Source: Lactarius indigo (taxonomy: Eukaryota > Basidiomycota > Agaricomycetes > Russulales > Russulaceae). Taken from it: a stretch of 64,000 bases of DNA. The notes under the pieces are model-generated. The model was not told the DNA's origin. It saw only the letters and a program-made list of their open reading frames with translations, and ran no database searches. A program made the translations under genes and the position numbers. The DNA lies in NCBI GenBank assembly GCA_025766275.1, contig JAFKAC010000115.1:1-64000 (forward strand), given 5' to 3'. Positions 11,710 through 23,690 of the stretch are shown here, piece by piece. The stretch's first letter is position 1. Every line of letters starts with the position of its first letter.

Positions 11710-12840
11710 GGGTCGGGTGGTGGTATGCCAGCTCGCGTGATGCGACGTGATGTGCCGCATAAACATAAACGCGCAGATGACGCAGTCTTGTCTTATACCG
11801 CAGCACCGCACGCTCGTTACAGTACCGACCATTCGCACAAGGCTACAAAGTGCGCAGTCCTTAGGTGATGTCTGATCCGCGCATCGGATCACTTTCCCTT
11901 GGAATCCCTCCACACTCTACACATGTCACATGCCACCTCCGCCCAGCTCAACGAATAGCAGCGTTGCGATTCTCTTGCATGGGCAAAGAAACACCTTTTT
12001 CTTCAAGCTACGATACGACGTAGCTCTCATCACTACAGGGTACCATTGCGTTCTTTCACCAATCAATCGCGCGTGGCCCTCGGCACTCGCAAGCGCAGTT
12101 CTACGACACCTCATCCGCAGTTCTCGTAACTTGGTCGGGGACGCCGTTCCTCAACATGCCGTGGTGACAGCTTATTATCTTTTGACGGATTGTGGTGCTA
12201 GATGAGGGCCGCTATTAGGATAAATCTATGGCAGAATCTTTTTTCTTTGAACAGGCGACGCTAGATGTCAACGGGTTGGCCTGCAACGCTGTGATCCTTG
12301 CCTGATTGAACTCATGTAAATCATCCTTCAAGTTGAATCTGTGTAGGTGGTTCACCCCAAGGACACACCCCAGACAGCCAATTCATTTCAGAATGCGGCA
12401 TACCTTAATGGGCCCTTCATTTCCACAAACCCAACCGTGGACACGTCCTGTGCCACTTCTCTCATATCTCGTGTCACTGGCACCCGGGCTGCGCTTTCAG
12501 CTACTATAACTACCATCTTTTCCGATGAAACGTGGTACGCGAGGTGACTTTATGTAAGTTATGTTCTGGTGCTGTAGATCTTCCGGCGGCTTGGAGCTCA
12601 AGGCTATGGTTTAGCTGCATGACACTGGAGACGCTGCGGAGAGTATGCCTCCCACTGGCAACACGCTCTCACTGGCATTTCTTTGCGCAGTTTTATCAAT
12701 TTCGTCTCTTTTGGCTTCGTCATCATTCCCACCGGTAACGATCGTGTCGCAATGGGAATGAGCACACATCCGCGCTGGTCCTACATGTGTGCTTGAGATA
12801 GGTTCACCCATCCGTCTATTCGTGCAACTGGGCTCCCTGC
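11710..12840. other. No recognisable gene
   Basis: Open stretches such as 12347-12547 (plus) are coding-like, with NAAYLNGPFISTNPTVD, but match no family I know. Upstream pieces of the hydrolase remnant may continue on the minus strand to about 11910. Confidence 0.3.
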
Positions 12841-12843
12841 GGG

Positions 12844-12850
12844 TATAAAA
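12844..12850 (+). promoter_or_regulatory. TATA box of the LysM gene
   Basis: TATAAAA lies 59 bases before the ATG at 12909, an ordinary spacing for a fungal core promoter once a short leader is allowed. Confidence 0.55.
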
Positions 12851-12908
12851 TGAAGGGCTGCTCCCCTCTCTTAGAACAACAATTATTCGACGCAATCTCC
12901 ACTTTACC

Positions 12909-13629
12909 ATGCACGCCATCTCCACTGCTGCCTTTGTTTCTATTCTTGCTTTGGCATCCACCCTGGCCTTTGCTTTGCCACAAGGTAAACCGCAACGGTC
13001 CGGCTCAGCAACCATCTCCAGCCTCATTGAACCCCTCGCCTTTTGATAAGGCTGCTCCATGCACCGATACCTTTACTGTCCCGTAAGTCTCGCGATATCG
13101 TATCTCTCCGTGGCGCCTCCAGATACACGTGTGCTGACTCTTGCTCACCACCAGGCAAGCTGAACCTTGCGATACCCTGGTCACGAAGCTCGGCCTGAGC
13201 AAGGCCGATATCTTGTCGCTGAATTCCGGGTTAAGCTGTAGGTGTCCTCGATACAATCTGACCGAGCAGAGCTCTGGCTGAGACACGAATCGCCACCACA
13301 GGTGACAGCAACATCCCCGCCGGCAAAGTATTGTGCATTAAAGACCCGAAGCAAAAGTCGCCTCGGGCGTTGGCCCCAAAGCCCCAGAACCCGGCGCCTG
13401 CCCAAGCGCCTGCCTGCAAGACGCACGCGACCGCCACGGAAACAACATGCAACGGGCTGGCACCCAAGTTTGGTTTGACTCCGAAGCAATTCGTCGAGTT
13501 CAACACAACGTGAACGAAGACTGCACTAACCTCGTTCCAGGACAGGCAGGTACGTGTTTCCCTCCCCGATTTGGGGGTGTGGCATGGCACTAACTGATTC
13601 GTGATTAGTACCTGCGTAGACCCTCGATT
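12909..13629 (+). pseudogene. Secreted two-LysM protein (LysM effector-like), frame-broken
   Basis: LysM modules bind chitin and related glycans. Secreted fungal LysM proteins often shield hyphae or hide chitin fragments from plant or animal receptors. The ATG at 12909 gives a signal peptide (MHAISTAAFVSILALASTL..). A first LysM follows (CTDTFTVPQ, then PCDTLVTKLGLSKADI and LNSGLSCSNIPAGKVLCI) with introns at about 13083-13154 and 13234-13307. A Pro/Ala/Lys linker leads to a second LysM (CKTHATATETTCNGLAPKF, then EDCTNLVPGQ), and the product ends VPA* at 13629. Two frameshifts are needed: one between the signal peptide and PSPFDKAAPC (about 12985-13020), and one at ACAACGTGAAC (about 13509). 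The gene may be dead or mis-sequenced; the domain assignment is good. Confidence 0.7.
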
Positions 13630-14525
13630 GATACTTGGGAAACACAGCCCAGTCGGGTCGACAAGATGTTCGATCGTGCGCATTGAGTCATACAATGGAA
13701 CCCTCTTTCTGTGGAGGGCGGAATTAAATTGATCGCAGAGTCCTCTCGTTTCATATTCCAACTACAGACTGTCTTTATTTCTGCGTTTCCTCGACTAATA
13801 ATCGAGTAGTAAGACGACTGAGTCGTAATTATATCGTGTTCTAAGCATGTCCGAGCATGGCCGAACCCAAGTTACCTCCAACTTATCAAGCGCTCTAGTA
13901 ACCCTCTTCGAGCCTTCTTTTCGTCGCGTCTCTCCCCCACCCAACACCTTCAACAGAGTAGCTGATTCTAACTTCAATGAGGAGCGACGGCGGCGGCTAG
14001 TACGTCCTTTTTGAGTTCATTCTCGTGCACCTGAGAGTACACTGGCAGAAGCACGTTAAGCTATACTCCTAACCCATGAAAAAACCTCTAGGGTGTCCGC
14101 CGGAAAAAGCACGGTTATTGTCACGCCCCATTACAGTGATCATCGTCCTTTCCGACTTCGTCCCTTGTGGTGCTTTATAGATCACAAGATTCCGGCCAAA
14201 GTTCAAACACGATATCTATACTCTTTCAATCTGACCTTACCTGATAGGATCTGGTAAGCTGAGGAACCCTAAATTCACGATAAGGCTTACTGTAATCGGG
14301 CGTACACACAAGCACATATCCTAGCACCGAAGACCTAGTTCTCTGTGAAGGTGACAACGACTGACGAAGCGCTTCATAAATCCGAAAGCAGTACATGGGG
14401 CGCAATCGTGTCCATTCGATATTAGAAATAGATAACCTAGGCATTGTCGTTTGCCTACAGTCTACGGTTACAGCACGTTATAAGCCCCGACGGCTCGGTC
14501 TCACCAACGTGCAGTCACAGTAGCG
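13630..14525. other. No recognisable gene
   Basis: Sequence around 14150-14460 resembles 11030-11310 (minus), for example the TGACGAAGCGCTT neighbourhood, so both belong to the same duplicated block as the hydrolase remnants. No intact frame is seen. Confidence 0.4.
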
Positions 14526-14529
14526 GCCT

Positions 14530-14900
14530 CGCCGGGTCGACGTCGATGACGCCCATCCCACCCTTCATTAGCTTCATCCACTAATCTTCGACTCTCACCG
14601 CCGCGGTGGGATTAACCGTCGTCCCCTCCATAGGCAATATCATCACCGTCTCCGAGTTGCGCATGGCCTGCTCGAGCTTGAGGATCGATTCGAAGGCCTC
14701 GACGTTGCTTCCCGCAAACTGCGGAAAAGTGCATCGCAGGCGAATGTCGTGCGCGCAGGGCGTACGTGGGCGTCGCGTGGAAAGAGGTGAGAATGGACTC
14801 CGGGACTGCCCACTGCGCCATATTCCTACAGAACTTCCCACAGCCAGTACATTCAATCTGTGTATAAGGGCCTGCTGGTAGGAAATAAGCTAACATGGCG
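14530..14900 (-). pseudogene. NAPE-PLD-like hydrolase, C-terminal remnant 2
   Basis: This is a paralogue of the 11360-11700 remnant. On the minus strand I see MLAYFLPAGPYTQ (about 14895), then SPAMHFSAVCG (about 14740), then NVEAFESILKLEQAMRN in a shifted frame, then KLMKGGMGVIDVDP (about 14570). It is separated from the first remnant by the LysM gene. The catalytic half is absent. Same moderate family confidence. Confidence 0.45.
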
Positions 14901-14984
14901 ACTATGCGCACCATTTGACCTCCTTTGATACAGCATACAGGTCGGATATCCATAGCTGCGGCACCGTGACAGATCAGCATGATC

Positions 14985-15130
14985 AAGTGAGTTAACATGG
15001 AACAACCGCACCGTTTCGTCTTCATCAACGCTTCGACACGCATTCGCTATTCTTCGGCAATTGTGCCATCGCACGTCAGAGGTCTCCACTCGCTGCTGTG
15101 CCTTGTATGCGCTGCAGAGGGTACTTCTTG
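14985..15130 (-). repeat. Inverted fragment of the DUF6534-region duplicon
   Basis: The minus strand repeats the block CAATTGCCGAAGAATAGC through GACGAAACGGTG, also found at 32680-32740 and 36418-36475. It joins a duplicon fragment to the hydrolase remnant. Confidence 0.6.
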
Positions 15131-16790
15131 GAAGTGTTGGTGAGACGAAAATGGCTTGAGGACCCAAATACTACAGCAACAAGTGGGAGACATGAGTTCA
15201 GCGAGAAACAAAAAAGAAAACATACTTGCTGATCACTAGCCCAAAGTCTAGCTTGTTTTTAGGTTTTCAGGGGGCACACACAGCTATTCTCAGGTCAAAA
15301 CTAAAATATGTGGATGAGATTCAGTGTGAGTCAAAAAAAAAAGATTGTGTAGGGTGTCCATTAGCGCCTGATAGGCGCTGGGTCGAAAAAATCCTTCTAA
15401 CGCCTCCATATGAGCGCTTATGTAACAATTCTGCAAGCCCATTGCGCACTGCACCAAGCTACAGTACCACCACTACACAGTTACCTACTTGCGACCACTC
15501 CTCGACCCAAAATATCCTCTAAGATTCCTCTTCTTCCTTTCTACGTTGCATGATTTCCCTCTAAATTGACAGTCTAAGAACAGGTTGTCCACGACTGTGG
15601 ACCTCGTCCCTTGCCTCGTCTGCCTTGTGCCGCGTCTTGACAAATCTGCCAACAAGGCCGACCGGGGTTCTGAACGCCATGGATTAAATCGGAGAGAGTT
15701 ATACAGGTATGCCCTCTCATTCAGTGAGGCCCCACACCTCGTCTTAAGAAAACTCAACATATGGCTTGCAGCAATTGAAGCACGCCTGAAATTTACCGGG
15801 AAATGTGGAGCTCTGATAATGAGATTCAACACTTCGGCATGAATGCTTCTCACCACCTTCACTCGAATCTAAATACAGGGGCTTTGGCACGGACCAGTTG
15901 AATGCGCAGAAAGCCTGGGAGGCGTTCGGCGGAAATCCGTGGTCTTCTTGACAGGCTAGACGCCTCCTACTATCCATGAATGGCTTGGAGGTGCGTCGCT
16001 ATGTGTATGCCGAGATGCCTTCATCGATTTCTCTTCCTTTGTAACGGTTCGCTCCTAAGGCCCGAGCCCTCGCAGTCTAGAGCCATTGCTCCTTCCTATC
16101 GTGCCACGTCCGTCCCAATCCGTCACCCTGAAAATCCCATCTGCCAACGATCCAACGCCTTGCACCACCCTCACATGTCAGGTCAGGTCTTCTCACCGCT
16201 GAGGACGCGAAGGCTCCCTGCAGCAGCAGCTGCGGTGGACGTCAGCCTGCTCCTTGGCTCTGCCGTCGGATCGGAGGCCATCTACGACCGGCGCACGCAA
16301 CATAGGGGAGGCGACGCATCGTCAGCATTTGCGGTGCAGGAGTGGCTGGCAGCAGCTAGCGCGGCTGCGACAGGAACGCGGAACACTTCTCCGGCGCGCT
16401 GGTGGCGGACCAGGAGGTGCTGCGCGCCGCGGAGGAGAAGGTGGGCGTGGTACCTGGACGTGATGAAGCAGGACCACGTGCAGCTGTGGGACCACCGTGG
16501 GAAGGCACTCGGAACGACAGTGTCTGACGATATCGAATGTCGTTATCCGTCGCGATTGTGTTTTTGGTCATATTTTTGTTATCGATTCGCATGAGAGGCC
16601 ATGGGAAATGAACCAGTTACTTTCCGATTATTATCTGTGTCTGTGTCGGCGATTTTGTCGCTCGACAAACTCATGTTACCTGGTGGCAGCGCGTCGACGC
16701 CTTGCTTAACGCGTGTACTGCCTCAATGAGCCATTCTCAACTTGAAGCACGTTATATTACACTTCAGATCGCCTAAAGAAAATACACGGA
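15131..16790. other. No recognisable gene
   Basis: A 204-codon plus frame (15980-16594) and overlapping minus frames are open across a GC-rich stretch at 16200-16500, but composition alone can explain that. One alternative frame reads NFSGALVADQEVLRAAEEKVG. I assign no function. Confidence 0.3.
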
Positions 16791-17039
16791 TTACTGTAGC
16801 GATCCTATCTCGGTGTCAATACAAGTAGTCCAACTCTGCCCATGTACGAAAGTCGAAAGATCAAGACGGGTTTCATATTCACCAGCAACCCAGATATTGC
16901 TTGGGCGATGAAGCCGTGCCCTATGTGGTGGTGGGATCCACATTAAGAGTTCACCTTTACTGCCACATATCCATCCCTCCTTGTTGATCACGGAGTAGTC
17001 AGTGAAGTCGACGTGGCTTTTAGTTTCCGTATTTCCTGT

Positions 17040-18800
17040 CGTAGCGTTCAACATGCGAATTGATCGATCCTGCGAGCTTGAGACGATCCGCTGGCCATCT
17101 GGCGAGAATCCCACAGACCTGACCCAATCCGTGTGACCAGTAAATGGGCCGGCCTCTATGTCTCCCGTAGTCGCGTTCCACACACGAATTGTTCGATCGG
17201 AAGAGCCTGAGACGATCCGCTGGCCATCAGGCGAGAATCCCACAGACCCAACCGAATTCGTGCGGCCAGTAAATGGGCCTGCCTCTATGTCTCCTGTAGT
17301 CGTGTTCCACACACGAATTGTTCCATCGGAAGACCCTGAGACGATCCGCTGGCCATCAGGAGAGAATCCCACAGACCAGACCGCATCCGTGTGACCAGTA
17401 AATGGGCCTGCCTCTGTGTCTCCCGTAGTCGCGTTCCACACACGAATCGTTCCATCAGAAGACCCTGAGACGATCCGCTGGCCATCAGGCGAGAATCCCA
17501 CAGACCTGACCCAATCCGTGTGACCAGTAAATGGGCCGGCCTCTGTGTCTCCCGTAGTCGCGTTCCACACACAAATTGTTCGATCGTCCGAGCCTGAGAC
17601 GATCCGCTGGCCATCAGGCGAGAATCCCACAGACGTGACCGAATTCCGTGTGACCAGTAAATGGGCCAGCCTCTGTGTCTCCCGTAGTCGCGTTCCATAC
17701 ACGAATTGTTCGATCGTCCGAGCCTGAGATGATCCGCTGGCCATCAGGCGAGAATCCCACAGACCATGACCGAATCCGTGTGACCAGTAAATGGGCTAGC
17801 CTCTGTGTCTCCCGTGGTCGCGTTCCATACACGAATTGTTTCGATCGTGCGAGCCTGAGACGATCCGCTGGCCATCAGGCGAGAATCCCACAGACTGTGA
17901 CCTGAATCCTGTGTGACCAGTAAATGGGCCGGCCTCTATGTCTCCCGTAGTCGCGTTCCATACACAAATTGTTCGATCGTGCGAGCCTTGAGACGATCCG
18001 CTGGCCATCAGGCGAGAATCCCACAGACCGTGACCGAATGCGTGTGACCAGTAAATGGGCCGGCCTCTATGTCTCCCGTAGTCGCGTTCCATACACGAAT
18101 TGTTCGATCGTCGAAGACCCTGAGACGATCCGCTGGCCATCAGGAGAGAATCCCACAGACCAGACCGAATAGCGTGTGACCAGTAAATGGGCCGGCCTCT
18201 ATGTCTCCCGTAGTCGCGTTCCATACACGAATTGTTCGATCAGAGGAGCCCTGAGACGATCCGCTGGCCATCAGGAGAGAATCCCACAGACCTGACCCAA
18301 TTCGTGTGACCAGTAAATGGGCCTGCCTCTATGTCTCCTTAGTCACGTTCCACTACACGAATTGTTCCATCGTACGAGCCTGAGACGATCCGCTGGCCAT
18401 CAGGCGAGAATCCCCACAGACCTGACCGAATGCGTGTGACCAGTAAATGGGCCTGCCTCTATGTCTCCCGTAGTCACGTTCCATACACGAATTGTTCGAT
18501 CGGAAGACCCTGAGACGATCCGCTGGCCATCAGGCGAGAATCCCACAGACGTGGCCGAATGCGTGTGACCAGTAAATGGGCCGGCCTCTATGTCTCCCGT
18601 AGTCGCAGTTCCACACACGAAATTGTTCCGATCGTCCGAGCCTGAGACGATCCGCATGGCCATCAGGCGAGAATCCCACAGACATGACCCGAATCCGTGT
18701 GACCAGTAAATGGGCCTGCCTCTATGTCTCCCGTAGTCGCGTTCCACACACGAATTGTTCGATCGGAAGAGCCCTGAGACGATCCGCTGGCCATCCGGTG
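17040..18800 (-). repeat. 14 tandem WD40 repeats (129-bp unit)
   Basis: The codon block for [13 protein letters not shown] (seen on the plus strand as GACGATCCGCTGGCCATC) recurs 14 times every 129-135 bases between about 17083 and 18795, each unit encoding about 43 residues. Fourteen units suit two seven-bladed propellers. Units at 17040-17640 are in frame. Those from 17640 to 18800 carry about one indel each, mostly insertions. Very high unit-to-unit identity suggests concerted evolution, as in other fungal NLR repeat arrays. Confidence 0.92.
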
Positions 18801-20120
18801 AGATTGCAATGGAATAGACCGAAACCCCTAATGTCTCGCATCACCATCTCCGAAGATGGCCAATGAGACAATCGCCCATGTTCCACGCGTAATATTCGAG
18901 GAAATGAGCTGGAATAATGTGCAGAGACAGGAGAACGAGACGGCGCGAATGGTAGAGCGGAAAGATAAACAGTGTGGAGCACTCTTCGCCATGATCATCC
19001 CGAAATACCGTATGAACACAGAGGCATCATCGACGAACGACTTGAACCTGAAATTCTCTAGCTCTGTTTGAGAAACCTGTTGTGGTCGTAGTTATGAGTT
19101 GTTTGCCTTCCTCATCGAATCAACACTTGCACTCACTCCTTGACCAGAAGCTAACCACACCTTCAGAGCCGAGCACGCTGCCGAAGCAAGACCCAGACCA
19201 CTTGTCAAACTAAGGGCCTCCAACCAAAACAGAAGTTTCTTCTCGAACAAAGTTCGAAGTTTTCGAAAAGATCGTTTTCAAACACAATATGTTCCAAATG
19301 GTCGTCCCAAAACGACACTGCGTACAACAGAGCAGGTGGAATGTGTCGACTAACGCGGGAGTCAAGGTCTGAAACATCCTTGTTGGCAAGATATGACGTT
19401 TCGAGATTGCAGATGTTGAATTTGAGGTCTTTGAGCAGTAGACAGAGACACGAATCGGCCAATCGATGGTGAGCGTCACGAAGGCTCACACAAAAGTTTT
19501 CACCGCTCTTCACTTCATTTGTGAGGAAATCGCGGAACGATGTATGGAGAGGAACGATGGCAAGGTTTCATCAGATGAATTGACGTTGCTCAACAATGAG
19601 CCTAGCCGACGGAGCAATGCAACAATAGCATCACTGTCGTCGTCATTGTCGCGAGAGGGCGTGTTGTTGCAGAGCCTTGTGCAGAGTGGTCAGGGAGCGG
19701 ATACTGAGCGGCTCGATTGAAGCGATGACTTGTCCCAAAACTGAGCGAAAAAGTAGTCGTGAGTTCTCGTGAGTGAAGTATCCTTCGAGGACTTCTTTGT
19801 ACAACTCGTCCAAGGGATCTTGTCCGCGGCGATCCGCGGTGAGTTTCAGAAGGATGTTTTATGCACTTTATCTTGCTCAAGCCAAACACGTCGGGAGGGT
19901 TTGAAGATGTATCCACATGCAACCGCCGCCCACTGAAACAAACCCTCTGCCCTTTTCGTCAGTTCGTCGCCATAATTTTGAACACGTCTTGAGGGAGCCT
20001 CTCCTGAAGAAACACGAGGATATCCTCAGTGTATCGTAGCAGCCAGCTCCGAATCATTCATGTATTTGATTTTGACGCCTGGCCAACCGGTCTCCGACGA
20101 ACGCAGACTCGATGAGGTGC

Positions 20121-20666
20121 TCAGGTCGCGAAGGTGATGAGCATACGAAAATTTGATGGCAGCTTAGAAATGGCTTTAGCAAGAAATTTGTGTAAGCCGT
20201 TTTCATCAGCTACATCCCCACTCTCGTCCAAGGCATCAATTACGACAACAATAGGACCAACAAGGTGGAGATCCTTAAGCGGCGCCAGGATAAGGGATTC
20301 GAACAGGGTACCATAGTCACGGGTTCCAGCGCGAAGAGACGAGTTGTCTTTTATGACCTTTCCTAGCGCGGCTTTAAATGAAGGATACCGGTCGGAGAGA
20401 TCGCGAGCAAGAGTCGTGAACAGGTGATAAGGTTTGGATTGCTCGTTGCGCAAAAAGATAAATGATGACGTAAGCCGATGGATTTTGTGGAAGCGACGCG
20501 CGATCTCATGCGCAATCGATGACTTTCCCGTGCCCGCTTGCCCAAAAAGAACCAGACAACGCTCCGAAGCGGGATCGTTCACCCAATTGTCAATGAAGTC
20601 GAGGAACGCCGTGCGGGTTCCCGCAAGACAGCCCTTGTCGGGTGTGAATCGCTGAGCCTGTCCCAT
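20121..20666 (-). CDS. NACHT NTPase domain exon of the NLR
   Basis: An open 181-codon segment within the broken NLR. It holds the pre-NACHT motif CLAGTRTAFLDFI, the P-loop GQAGTGKSS, the sensor-type stretch FIFLRNEQSKP and Walker B VVVIDALDES. Residues for nucleotide binding and hydrolysis are all present. The frame is lost just after LPSNFRMLITFAT, where the expected SRPEH continues one base out of register. Confidence 0.8.
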   Translation of the reverse strand: MGQAQRFTPDKGCLAGTRTAFLDFIDNWVNDPASERCLVLFGQAGTGKSSIAHEIARRFHKIHRLTSSFIFLRNEQSKPYHLFTTLARDLSDRYPSFKAALGKVIKDNSSLRAGTRDYGTLFESLILAPLKDLHLVGPIVVVIDALDESGDVADENGLHKFLAKAISKLPSNFRMLITFAT

Positions 20667-22210
20667 ATGGGATTCTCTCTGATTTTTGCTATCCAGTTCT
20701 ATAACGATTGTCAGATCAGATAGCGTTCAAAGGTATCAGGACTACTTACCGGCGTCTGACACTTCGTCTAGACACCCACTTCAGCTGGCTAGCCATCCCG
20801 TCAAGCTGACTCGAAATGATTCCCACGTCGTCCAGAATTTGGAGTGCGGTTATCTCCGTAGGTGATCGCAGCCTCAGTCCAAGAAAGCCTTTCGTTGTTC
20901 GAGGAAGGGTGGCACGGAAATCCTCAATTTTTTTGTCGACTTGGCTACCAGTATTCTTCAATATTCGCCTCCCTGAAAACCGCATGTTTACGTCGGCCAC
21001 TGAAATGGGTAAGCGATTACGTACAGAACTGGAGAATTCGTTGGCGTATGATCGAATGAAAGTCAGCAGCAATTACAGACATGCTGCAACATGAGCGAAA
21101 GGATTTGTGCCTGCCTGGAATCACGTCCGATCGCTTTGAAACGGTCTTCCTGATTTGCGAAATCAAACGCATCATGTATGGCGACAAGTAAGGTTCGGAC
21201 GTTGTCGTCGCGTTGAAATTGTTCTAGGAGGGTCTAGCACCCAAATAAACATTGCATAAGTATTTCAACCGACAATAGCGCAGACAGTTCACCTTGGGGA
21301 TCGCAGAAAATAGACCGTGTGCCATCTTTGCAATCGGGTGGAGCTGAGAACGACATTCGGCTCGGTACAAGGATCGGCAAAATAAGGACGTCGTAACGCA
21401 CTTCTGCGGCTGGGCCCAACGTATCCACCACCCACTTGATCCTCACAAGAGCACCTTCCCATTTATTCGAGAGATCGATTGCTGTCATAGCTTCGTCGGC
21501 GTCACGGAGTGCATTCTCGGGAGGTGACACAACGACCGTCAAGTAGAGCGTAATCGGCTGGCTCGACTGTCCAGACCGTCCGTCGTTGTTGGTGAGGACA
21601 AAAGGGACTTCTACACCCGAAGATGTTCAGCTAGTCAGGGTAAGTAAGGTTTCCAATAAGGTAGCTCACCGCTTTGTGTGTCGACAGGTATTGTCAGTCT
21701 CATGCGTTCCGATAAGGACATCGGCGTGTAAGCGCCGCTTCTCATAGAGATGCAGTAGTAAGATGTGAAGACGGTTGTGTAGAACTGAGCCGAACTTTTA
21801 GCCAAAATGTAAGGACTGAAAAAGAAAGTCTTACAAGGGGCCAAGCGTCTGGTCCCAGCGCACCGTCGGTCCATCAATCTGGACGCTGTTCGTCTTCTTC
21901 AATGTCACAGTCATTGGTCACAGTGACATAGAACCGTCTCTTCAGGCCGAGCTGTTTCTTGATACTTGGGAGATCGTGTGCTCGGAGGACTGACAATGGG
22001 GATAAACGGTTATCACTAGGCAATGGTATCAACGAGTTAGGAATTCAGTACATACCAACCACCTCAACAGCGGGATATGCTTCCCTGTGGTTCGGCGATT
22101 CGAGTGCTGTCCGAAGACAGTTGTTGAGCGAGAATCGATACACAAAAGAAAGGATCGACAAACCCTCTTCCTGAATTTCGCGATCCTGAAGGACTTCGGC
22201 TAGAGTAGTA

Positions 22211-23690
22211 GGTCACCATCAAAGAAAGTCATGGCTAAATGGCCATCTACGCACGAATTCGAAAACATTTTCCTGTGCTCTAAAGCTTGTGCAGCGGAAA
22301 TACAGGATAGAAGAGTGTGTTGGAGGCTGGAGTGATGGGGGATAGAGTGAGCGTGGGGTTCGAGCGTCTAGGTGACCACGAGCTGTCCCTACGGATAACG
22401 CCGCACCCACGCGGTGGAATTGCGAATGTTCCCACAGTTCTCAAGGGTGTTGTCCACTGGCAGGCTAGAATAATTTCAATTAAACGAAGGGGACTGGAAC
22501 AGTTGCGCTCTTGTTTGCGGTAACATCTATGTTGTCTATTGGTCCGAAACCAGAGGTAATAATGGCTATCCCTCCGCTAGCTCATATTTTTCGCGTCTTT
22601 TTTTCGAACTTACGAAATGCTGCGCCATTAGTGGCAACTGCAGTCCAACATACTATGGCCCTATTTCTGTCCGTCTATCTTCACAACAGCTTCACGCACG
22701 GGGTCTTACATCGAAGTTTTCGCTCTCTGTATAAGTTACACATTCCGCACAGGTACCATTCTTGATGTTGACAGATGCGCCCCAATAGCACTCCTTTATT
22801 ACAACCATATCTTGACACTCTGACTCATTTTTAGCGCTCGGCGGTGCCTCAGTTCCTTCAACACTTGATGCAATTGTACGTGAAGCCACTTTCACGCAGA
22901 GTGACAGAGCGGGGAGGCCATCGGAGGAATGGAAGGGAATTTTCCATGGACGAGGGATTGTGTGTGCCCCAAAGCGCACAGTTGGTGGAAACCAAAAAAA
23001 GAAAAAGTGTAGGCGTTGGTGACTCTTCCCTTTCGTTACTCGCCCCGTCTTACCCGTGTTCCCGGTTCGTGCCATTGCGCTTCTTACTCACGATTCCCGA
23101 TCCAGTTCGACTTCAACGTTCCCGACTAAGTTACTCGCAACTGTAGGGAAGCCGTTTAATTCCTCTTGCCCTCCCATGTTTCTGCTGTCGCTCGCACGCC
23201 GGCTTCGCCTCTCGGCTCGGCGCTTTGGAAGCTCACCCTTCTAGACCAGTCACGCATCACAGTGCTCCCGTTTTTTGAGTGCTCGCGGCTACATCTGGTT
23301 CATGGTCACTCTTGGGGGGTTACGTGATAATCGACAATCGGTGGTCCTTCAAAAGACATCGCGGCCGGTGGGAATGATTCCATGCGTGTCGACTGCTTGG
23401 GACGGGAATTCAGAGATCGATGCAGGAGTGCTAACAGGAGTGAGAGAGAACGGGCTCAGCAGAGCTATTACCCAGTTCGATCTATTCTAATCAGTGTCTC
23501 CCAGACAGAACGAGTAACGACAGTACAACTTGGCCGAAAACCAATATAAATAGATTAGTAGGCAATATGTAATGTACCCCAGAAAATAAAAATGAGTATG
23601 CGTCCGATGCGTCCGAAGCAGAGAAGTGACCAAGAGAAGGAACAAAGGAGTGTGAGGGAGAAAGAGAAAAGTGTCCAATTATGAAGTAGG
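22211..23690. other. No recognisable gene; possible small Cys-containing ORF
   Basis: A minus frame at 22692-23075 ends in a cysteine-rich stretch (SECQDMVVIKECYWG, then NGTCAECVTY). It has no clear signal peptide or family. 23490-23690 is the 3' flank of glyoxal oxidase copy 2. Confidence 0.3.

Larger units (their letters stand above)
16791..22210 (-). pseudogene. NACHT-WD40 STAND/NLR protein, frame-broken
   Basis: STAND NLRs sense non-self or damage through a repeat domain and oligomerise through NACHT; in fungi they are tied to heterokaryon incompatibility and programmed death. The architecture is complete on the minus strand. A C2-like N-terminus (VLRAHDLPSIKKQLGLKRRF) lies at about 21990-21900. 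A linker with VPFVLTNNDGRSGQSSQ and WVVDTLGPAAE lies at 21610-21410. A helical region at 21230-20750 holds LLEQFQRDDNVRTLLVA. NACHT is at 20666-20121 with Walker A GQAGTGKSS and Walker B VVVIDALDES. The post-NACHT region at 20100-19200 has LDELYKEVLEGYFTHENSR and AHHRLADSCL. A 14-repeat WD40 domain and the usual C-terminus (DGWICGS-like, LHRPSNIWV) end at 16791. Multiple one-base shifts occur in the C2 part, after NACHT and in eight WD repeats. The upstream limit is uncertain. Confidence 0.85.

Noticed and set aside
15980..16594. 204-codon plus-strand frame
   Set aside because: GC-rich, competes with open frames on both strands, no recognisable domain or intron pattern.
17040..18800. CRISPR-like array because of regular repeats
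   Set aside because: The 129-bp unit encodes WD40 repeats with no spacers.
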